A stretch of DNA of 35,915 bases from Akkermansia muciniphila (GTDB taxonomy: Bacteria; Verrucomicrobiota; Kiritimatiellia; RFP12; JAAYNR01): contig CAMBQN010000028.1 in NCBI GenBank assembly GCA_945870025.1, positions 1 through 35,915 on the forward strand, read 5' to 3'. The notes under the pieces are model-generated. The model was not told the DNA's origin. It searched no databases and saw only the letters and a program-made list of their open reading frames with translations. The translations under genes were made by a program, and so were the position numbers. Positions 31,213-35,915 of the stretch are shown one piece after another (the first letter of the stretch is position 1; each line of letters begins with the position of its first letter).

Positions 31213-32475
31213 TCAGAGACCGTAGAACTCAACGCCCTGCTTGCGCAGGCGCCCGTGGAAGACGGAAATATCGATATCCCCAACGTGCCCGACGCCATGT
31301 TCCACGGCCAGGGCTGCGGCCACGCCGGCGGCTTGGCCCATGCCGAAGCACACGGGCATGACGCGCACTGAACTCATGGCGACGTGGGACGCCGAGAGGC
31401 AGCGGCCCGCAACCAGCAGATTGTCGGTGCCGCTCATGGGAACCAGACATCGCAGCGGGATGTCGTACAGACCGACCTTGCGTTCGTCGCATCCGCCCTT
31501 GCCGGTGGGGTTGTGGATGTCGATCTCGTAGTTGTTCTGGGTGGCCACGTCGGGGAACCGCCGCGCCACTGCCAGATCCTCCTGGCTCAGCGTAAACCGG
31601 CCAACGATCTGGTTGGTTTCCCGAATGCCGGTCTGGGCCGCGACGTGCGCCAGCACGTAGGTTGGGAACCCGTTGCGCTGGAGAAAATGGACAACGCCAA
31701 AGACCTGGGCAAGGGATTCGCGCTCGCACCGGCTGGCGTCCTCGATCTTCGCGCCATTGCCGCGCACCCGCGTCATGTTCACGAGCAGCGTCCCGGTGGC
31801 CTTGTCCTCCCAGTACAGGCGGCGTCCCTGAGGCAGGTCCTCGACGCGGTCGTATCCCGGGCAGCCTTTCGGGAGGAAAGGCGTGATCGTACGCCCCGTA
31901 TCCTGCATCATGAACATCAGCGTCATCGGTTGCGTGGCACCGTCCTCATCGCGGCCCGAGCGGGTCGGGACTCCGGCGTCGATCGCCACGCTAGCGTTCC
32001 CGGTGCAGTCGATAAACTGCCGCGCCCGCACGGCCCTGAGACCTTCGCGGGTCATGACCACAACGTGTGTGAGGGTCCCGCCCTCTTTCATCGCCGCCAC
32101 GAACTCCATGTGGAAGTGGACGGTTGCGCCGGCGTCCTCCAGTTTGCGGTTGAGATAGTGCCGGAGGCGGAAGGGATTGAACAGGGGCACGAACATGGGG
32201 ATTGTCGTCCAGTCGCGACCGAGGAAATCCGAGAGTTCCAGATCCTGGCAGATCTCCTTGTAGAAGCCGGTCACTGTTCCCACCGACATCCAGATCGCCA
32301 CCGACCCGGTTGTAGCCATGCCGCCGAGTTGCGCGGTCCGCTCCATGAGGATCACCGATCTACCGCAGCGGCGCACGGCCACCGCTGCCGCCGTGCCGGC
32401 TGGTCCCCCTCCGATTACGCACACATCGACGCTCGCCAGTTCCGGAATGTCTCGCTGTAGTTTGATCTTGTTCAC
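31213..32475 (-). CDS. FAD-dependent oxidoreductase (FAD_oxidored/PF12831-like)
   Basis: 420 aa from GTG 32475, chosen because AAAGGA lies about six bases upstream and the dinucleotide-binding motif then falls at the N-terminus ('VDVCVIGGGPAGTAAAVAVR', ~15-34, with 'ILMERTAQLGGMATTG' after it). Further landmarks: 'CTGNASVAIDAGVPTRSG', 'MTLMFMMQDT', 'YDIPLRCLVPMSGTDNLLVA' and the C-terminal FAD site 'GRCLSASHVAMSSVRVMPVC' then 'GMGQAAGVAAALA'. The C-terminal pattern 'S-x-x-R-x-M-x-x-C-x-x-x-G-x-A-x-G' is typical of this family, abundant in PVC polysaccharide degraders, with mostly unknown substrates. It follows the ABC gene by 127 bp on the same strand and is full length, unlike the FAD fragment on the opposite side of repeat B. 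Confidence 0.85.
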   Translation of the reverse strand: MNKIKLQRDIPELASVDVCVIGGGPAGTAAAVAVRRCGRSVILMERTAQLGGMATTGSVAIWMSVGTVTGFYKEICQDLELSDFLGRDWTTIPMFVPLFNPFRLRHYLNRKLEDAGATVHFHMEFVAAMKEGGTLTHVVVMTREGLRAVRARQFIDCTGNASVAIDAGVPTRSGRDEDGATQPMTLMFMMQDTGRTITPFLPKGCPGYDRVEDLPQGRRLYWEDKATGTLLVNMTRVRGNGAKIEDASRCERESLAQVFGVVHFLQRNGFPTYVLAHVAAQTGIRETNQIVGRFTLSQEDLAVARRFPDVATQNNYEIDIHNPTGKGGCDERKVGLYDIPLRCLVPMSGTDNLLVAGRCLSASHVAMSSVRVMPVCFGMGQAAGVAAALAVEHGVGHVGDIDISVFHGRLRKQGVEFYGL

Positions 32476-32602
32476 GTCGGTCCTTTCTGCACAAACGGAT
32501 AGCGTCCGTGCCGCTGAATGGCGGCCTAATGTATCCTGCGCTACACTGATGCACTGATTATTTGAATCGACCCCAACACCATTCGGCCCCTCCCCAGGCG
32601 AT

Positions 32603-33466
32603 CTACACCTGAAAGTTTCGCAGCTTGGCGAACTCGCCGCCGGCACGAATTAAGTCATCGTGGCGCCCCGATTCTATCAGCTGGCCGTCGCGCAGCACGA
32701 GTACACGGGAGGCGTTGCGGATGGTGGACAAGCGGTGGGCCACGATAAACGTCGTGCGGCCGCGAATCAGTTCCGTGATCGCTTCTTGAACCAGCTTTTC
32801 GGAGATGACATCCAGGGCGGAGGTCGCTTCGTCGAGGATGATGACATGCGGATCGCGGATCAAGGCCCGGGCAATGGCAATGCGCTGCCGCTGCCCCCCG
32901 GAGAGCTTGCTGCCATGCTCCCCAATATCGGTGTCCAATCCATCCGGCAGGTCGGCCAGGAATTCATCAACCCGCGCCATGCGCAGAACCTCCTGAAGCT
33001 TGGCCTCCGGCACTTCCGACAAACCGTAGGTAATGTGGTCACGTATACTGCCCGAAAAGAGTACGGTCTGCTGGGGGACCACGGCCAGATGGCGCCGATA
33101 CTGGCGCAGATCCAGCGTCTCCATGTCGCGCCCGTCCAGCAGGATGTGTCCGCGGTCAGGCCGACGAAAGCCAATGACCAGGCTCATCAGTGTGGTCTTC
33201 CCGGATCCGGACTCCCCGACCACTGCCACGGTCTGACCGGCTTCCACAACAAGAGAAAAATCACGTATCGATGGCTGCGAGGAAACGATATTGACGACAT
33301 CAGCGAAAACGATGGGGGTGGCCCATACGGGGGAGTACTTGACAACAAAGAAAAGCGCGGATCCGGCCAGACGCCAGCGGTGGGGCGCGAACAGGTAGCG
33401 CAGCGTGGCCAGCGGGTGGTGGCCACGATAGTGATGTTCCAAGAGTAATAATGGCTGGCGTGACAT
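32603..33466 (-). CDS. ABC exporter remnant: ATPase domain with almost no membrane domain
   Basis: 287 aa from ATG 33466; no good Shine-Dalgarno site. Residues 1-50 look like the first part of an exporter membrane domain ('HPLATLRYLFAPHRWRLAGS', one hydrophobic span 'ALFFVVKYSPVWATPIVFAD'), then the sequence jumps into the nucleotide-binding domain at 'SIRDFSLVVEAG'. That domain is complete: Walker A 'GESGSGKTT', Q-loop 'VPQQTVLF', signature 'LSGGQRQRIAIARAL', Walker B 'VIILDEATSALD' and switch His in 'IVAHRLSTIR'. A normal half-exporter of this type has ~300 residues and six spans before the ATPase; about 250-300 are missing in frame, including the strand that usually precedes 'IRDFS'. Transport is not expected from this protein alone. 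Confidence 0.8.
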   Translation of the reverse strand: MSRQPLLLLEHHYRGHHPLATLRYLFAPHRWRLAGSALFFVVKYSPVWATPIVFADVVNIVSSQPSIRDFSLVVEAGQTVAVVGESGSGKTTLMSLVIGFRRPDRGHILLDGRDMETLDLRQYRRHLAVVPQQTVLFSGSIRDHITYGLSEVPEAKLQEVLRMARVDEFLADLPDGLDTDIGEHGSKLSGGQRQRIAIARALIRDPHVIILDEATSALDVISEKLVQEAITELIRGRTTFIVAHRLSTIRNASRVLVLRDGQLIESGRHDDLIRAGGEFAKLRNFQV

Positions 33467-33518
33467 GGTTGAAAATGAATGAGTATGGCAGATGTAGGAA
33501 TCAGCGTCAAGAATCCGA

Positions 33519-33662
33519 CCAGCAATTCCAACTATAACAGCCGCTATCGGGATCCAAATCGGGATCGCGACCGAAATCGACAAGAAAGCAAGGAATTCGA
33601 CCCCGATAGCGATAGCTATTTCGATTTCGACTGTACAGATGTGCCATAATTGGAATTGCTGG
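33519..33662. repeat. Long palindromic intergenic element with hexamer periodicity
   Basis: Outer arms CCAGCAATTCCAA (33519-33531) and TTGGAATTGCTGG (33650-33662) are perfect 13-bp complements. Inside, GCTATCGGG (33543-33551) pairs with CCCGATAGC (33602-33610), and CGAAATCGA (33572-33580) with TCGATTTCG (33621-33629). The left half reads as degenerate hexamers of the type ATCGGG/ATCCAA/ATCGCG/ATCGAC. It lies in the 250-bp gap between the divergent ABC remnant and the YggT-like gene. Confidence 0.75.
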
Positions 33663-33716
33663 AATCCGGCAGTCCTGTCTTGGCAAGGACCGCGACAACG
33701 GTTATTCTATCCGCAT

Positions 33717-34613
33717 ATGGCCACTCTGTTTATTCTGATAAACTGTCTCCTGCTGCTGTTCTGGATCCGCCTCTGGTCTGATCCCAAGGGCGAATTCTAC
33801 TTCAACCCGTTTCTCTCGGGGCCGATCCGGCTGGTCGACGCCGTGGTCAACGCGCTCGGTCTCCCCCGCAAACTCACCTGCCTGTTGATGCTGGTCGTCG
33901 GACTTGTCTTCCGCGCCGCGCTCGCCCTCCGCTTCGGCTACGAGTGGAAGCTTTCTCTCGGATCGATTTTTGATTTCACGCCCCGAATGTTCTCATTCCC
34001 TAATCTGCTGATCTTCAGCGTGCTCGACTTCCTGCTCTTCATCGCCCGTCTCTGGACCGTCTACCTCCTGATCCGCATGATCACTCCGTCCAACCGCCGG
34101 GATCGTGGCACCGAGGCGTTCGAATTTTCTGTCCGTCCATTCTCGCTGCTGATGCCCCCCCTGCGGATCGCTCTGCTAGTGACCGTCCATCTGCTGATCG
34201 TGCTGGAACTCCAGATGCTGGTGACGATGCAGCTTGCGGATTTCCAGATGTTGGATGCCGGGGTCATCGCTGGCGGCGTGCGGTCCCTGCCGATCGCCGA
34301 CTGGCCTTCTGGGCTGGTCTCGATGCTCAAGCTCGGATGCATGGTTGCCGCGTCCTGTGCCGACGGATTGAACGCCATGCGTGGTGCCCTGATCACCTGC
34401 ATCATCGGCGGGCTTGCCGCCATGCTAATCGGGAATCAGATTTTTCGCCAGATCTTTGCCGAGGGGCTGACCGTCATTCTCGGTCGCTTCGCGCGTACCC
34501 CGCTCGTCGCCGGGATGATGGACTTCACGCCGCTGATCTTCTTTTTTGCACTCCGCCTGATTTACGGCGCCTGTTCGGGGCTTCTCCTCGCGATCAGCGC
34601 CATGATCGCCTAA
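33717..34613 (+). CDS. YggT-family integral membrane protein
   Basis: 298 aa from ATG 33717, with about six to eight hydrophobic segments in two similar halves. Each half contains a span followed by a short helix as in the two-repeat YggT architecture ('LIFSVLDFLLFIARLWTVYL', 'LIRMITPSNRR' is the closest match to the family motif around 'I-x-x-P'). It is longer than ordinary YggT (~190 aa), and similarity is modest; the assignment leans on the adjacent DUF167/YggU gene, since yggT and yggU are neighbours in many bacteria. Family members have been linked to cation handling and cell division, but no activity is settled. The upstream region is a long palindromic element, and no clear ribosome-binding site is visible. 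Confidence 0.6.
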   Translation: MATLFILINCLLLLFWIRLWSDPKGEFYFNPFLSGPIRLVDAVVNALGLPRKLTCLLMLVVGLVFRAALALRFGYEWKLSLGSIFDFTPRMFSFPNLLIFSVLDFLLFIARLWTVYLLIRMITPSNRRDRGTEAFEFSVRPFSLLMPPLRIALLVTVHLLIVLELQMLVTMQLADFQMLDAGVIAGGVRSLPIADWPSGLVSMLKLGCMVAASCADGLNAMRGALITCIIGGLAAMLIGNQIFRQIFAEGLTVILGRFARTPLVAGMMDFTPLIFFFALRLIYGACSGLLLAISAMIA

Positions 34614-34627
34614 CATCACGAGGTGGC

Positions 34628-34930
34628 ATGCCCGCACTCGTTCCAACAACCGGGGGTTCGCTTCTGACTGTCAAGGTGCAACCCCGCGCATCCGCCGACG
34701 CCATCGCCAGTGTCGACCCTGACTGGGTACGCATCCGCCTGCGGGCGCCGCCCGTTGATGGCAAGGCCAATGCCGCGTTGTCGGTTTTCCTCGCCAAGTC
34801 GCTCGGACTTCCCGTGCGCGCCGTCACAATCCTCTCTGGCGCGACCGGCCGTCTCAAACGGGTCCGCATTTCCGGCCTCGCTCCGGATGCGGTGAGGCTT
34901 ATCCTAACACCCGGATCACCCATGCCATGA
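34628..34930 (+). CDS. yggU: DUF167 (YggU) family protein
   Basis: 100 aa. 'LTVKVQPRASADAI' near the start, 'IRLRAPPVDGKANAALSVFL' (~37-56), 'AKSLGLPVRAVTILSGATGR' and 'LKRVRISG' match the DUF167 family over its full length, including the conserved P-P-V-D/E-G-K-A-N block. It is a small cytoplasmic alpha/beta protein of unknown role, widespread in bacteria and present in eukaryotes. ATG 34628 has GAGGTGG just upstream; 14 bp separate it from the YggT-like gene and it overlaps the next gene by 4 bp (ATGA), so the three form one unit. Confidence 0.92.
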   Translation: MPALVPTTGGSLLTVKVQPRASADAIASVDPDWVRIRLRAPPVDGKANAALSVFLAKSLGLPVRAVTILSGATGRLKRVRISGLAPDAVRLILTPGSPMP

Positions 34931-35568
34931 CCCGCCTGCATTCCAGACCGGCCGCGGAATCCGCCGTGGCGCTGCTGTGCGGTGCCGGTCTGGCCCTGCT
35001 ACTCGATCGGCCATGGGTGGCCGCCATGACCGTCGCCTGCTTTCTGCTACCGGCCTGGGGCGCCTCGCTGATCCACGCCTGGCGCTTCACCGATGATCTC
35101 GCGGTGACGCTGGACCCGATTGATCCCGATCCCGAGTTGCTCGCGAGCGCCTTCCGTTCCGCCGTCGCACGCGCCATCACCTCCGGCGCCTCCTCCACCC
35201 TCTGCATCCGACCGCTCTACGCCTGCGACGGCAGCGCCCAACCGGTTACGCTGACCCTCAATTCAAAACGACAGGTTCTCTGCTGCGTAAGCGGGCGAAG
35301 CGCAACCCGCTTCACCGCGCAAGCGTGGCTTCCCCGCCACTCCCTGCCGATGATCGTCGGCAAAAGTCCGATCTGGGTCCGCTTCACGGCCGACTCCGAC
35401 AAGCGGCTATCCACCCGCATCGTGCGACCCCTTTCCGCCGTCCCGGCCCTCGTGCTCAACGCAGGCCTCTGCGCCGCGCTCATCCCCTTCTCAGGACCCG
35501 CCACACTCGCGGCGGCCGCCGCCCTGCTCCTGCGCCACGCCTGTTTGCGGTCGGGGATGGATGCCTGA
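34927..35568 (+). CDS. Membrane protein of unknown function
   Basis: 213 aa; the start overlaps the DUF167 stop. Two hydrophobic segments near the N-terminus ('ESAVALLCGAGLALLL', 'VAAMTVACFLLPAWGASLI'), a soluble middle part (~55-165) with beta-strand character ('LAVTLDPIDPDPELLASAF', 'QPVTLTLNSKRQVLCCVSG'), and a hydrophobic C-terminus ('VPALVLNAGLCAALIPF', 'LAAAAALLL'). No family is recognised and no catalytic motif is seen. Translational coupling suggests it works at the membrane with the YggT-like and DUF167 proteins; this is inference from position. Confidence 0.65.
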   Translation: MTRLHSRPAAESAVALLCGAGLALLLDRPWVAAMTVACFLLPAWGASLIHAWRFTDDLAVTLDPIDPDPELLASAFRSAVARAITSGASSTLCIRPLYACDGSAQPVTLTLNSKRQVLCCVSGRSATRFTAQAWLPRHSLPMIVGKSPIWVRFTADSDKRLSTRIVRPLSAVPALVLNAGLCAALIPFSGPATLAAAAALLLRHACLRSGMDA

Positions 35569-35570
35569 GG

Positions 35571-35719
35571 CGCTTGCAAAACCCTGGGTTTGTGCAAGCG
35601 GAGGGTTCAGGTTTCAGTGTTCAGGTTTCAGAAAATGCGCAACTAACTGTGGTTGAGCGGGCTACTACCCGAAACCTGAAACCTGAAACCTGAACACTCC
35701 GCATGGTTTTACAGGCGGC
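35571..35719. repeat. Palindromic element with TTTCAGG-type heptamer repeats
   Basis: Outer imperfect arms CTTGCAAAACC (35574-35584) and GGTTTTACAGG (around 35706-35716) are the same as those at 12540-12564. Inside, GTGTTCAGGTTTCAG (35617-35631) is perfectly complementary to CTGAAACCTGAACAC (35683-35697). CCTGAAA recurs in tandem on the right side (about 35674-35690) and its complement TTTCAGG/TTCAGGT on the left. The position between a + strand gene end and a - strand terminator suggests a neutral insertion site. Confidence 0.7.
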
Positions 35720-35724
35720 TCAAC

Positions 35725-35762
35725 AAAAAAGCCCGGATTGTGTTTGTGACACAATCCGGGCT
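35725..35762 (-). terminator. rRNA operon terminator
   Basis: On the minus strand AGCCCGGATTGTGT-type arms (35762-35749 and 35743-35730) form a long GC-rich stem with a ~5-7-nt loop, followed by six T's (35730-35725). It lies directly after the 5S rRNA, as expected for the end of an rRNA transcript. Confidence 0.9.
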
Positions 35763-35773
35763 GGGAAAAAAAG

Positions 35774-35890
35774 TCCCGGCGGCGCGCTACTCTCCCACGG
35801 GCTAACCCCGCAGTACCCTCGCCGAAGATGCTCTTCACTTCCGTGTTCGGAATGGGAACGGGTGTTACCTCATCTCTCTGGCCGCCGGGA
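35774..35890 (-). rRNA. rrf: 5S ribosomal RNA
   Basis: 117 nt on the minus strand. The ends pair over 10 bp (UCCCGGCGGC at the 5' end, GCCGCCGGGA at the 3' end: helix I). Inside are the conserved 'CACCCGTTCCCATTCCGAAC' block and 'GAAGTGAAG', typical of bacterial 5S loop B/C and helix III, and 'GGGAGAGTAG' near the 3' end. It is followed by the terminator at 35762-35725. The remaining bases, 35891-35915, belong to the spacer toward 23S rRNA, which should lie beyond the window's right edge. Confidence 0.95.
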
Positions 35891-35915
35891 AAAAAGAATG
35901 GACAGTTTGGGTTTT

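Noticed and set aside
35611..35697. CRISPR-like array of TTTCAGG/CCTGAAA repeats
   Set aside because: Units are only seven bases, contiguous and arranged as an inverted repeat, with no unique spacers or cas genes.
1..35915. tRNA genes, integrases, transposases and phage genes
   Set aside because: I looked for cloverleaf-like segments and recombinase motifs and saw none; the repeats present carry no transposase.

Overview
The window is about 36 kb of high-GC bacterial chromosome. It most resembles an anaerobic member of the PVC superphylum, with Kiritimatiellota/Lentisphaerota as my best guess. The guess rests on large secreted SUMF1-domain proteins beside a sialate-O-acetylesterase, a eukaryote-like glycogen branching enzyme, and a single-chain pyruvate:ferredoxin oxidoreductase (PFOR), which marks anaerobic fermentation. 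It is an inference from gene content, because only a 5S rRNA is available as a phylogenetic marker here.

Left arm (1-12.4 kb, + strand) is a secreted carbohydrate-handling cluster. It holds the tail of one large protein, a 1616-residue paralogue containing two SUMF1-like units, a 430-residue single-SUMF1 lipo/secreted protein without the full catalytic cysteine pair, a multidomain sialate-O-acetylesterase (SGNH + PKD + Ig-like + LamG), a Gfo/Idh/MocA oxidoreductase and a broken GH36-type alpha-galactosidase that has lost its catalytic core. The middle (12.6-18 kb, - strand) is a glycogen operon: a small exported coiled-coil protein, glgA, a eukaryotic-type glgB and an anchored helical-repeat protein. 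Divergent from it are class II fructose-bisphosphate aldolase and PFOR (18.2-22.8 kb), separated by a hairpin terminator. Sugar storage, glycolysis and pyruvate oxidation therefore sit side by side.

The 22.9-28.3 kb segment holds a fluoride channel gene whose only leader space is filled by a terminator hairpin, a processive GT2 with a small membrane partner (- strand), and a + strand run of GT4, Lrp/AsnC regulator, aminotransferase and tadA, the last three overlapping or nearly so.

The 28.3-33.7 kb segment looks like a decaying or rearranged accessory zone. Two copies of a ~155-bp dispersed repeat bracket a DUF2177-MFS pair, and the right copy starts exactly where an FAD-oxidoreductase gene is cut after about 23-30 codons. 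A nested 27-bp inverted repeat encloses hexamer repeats. An intact FAD oxidoreductase lies downstream of an ABC exporter gene that keeps its ATPase but lacks nearly all of its membrane domain. Next to it is another long palindromic element with hexamer periodicity.

The right end has a YggT-like membrane protein, a DUF167 (YggU) protein, an unknown membrane protein, a palindromic heptamer-repeat element, and a strong terminator plus 5S rRNA on the minus strand, marking the 3' end of an rRNA operon that enters from the right.

The most notable themes are (i) tandem and internal duplication of large SUMF1-like exported proteins, (ii) three genes missing internal or distal portions, and (iii) several families of palindromic intergenic elements, some shared between loci.
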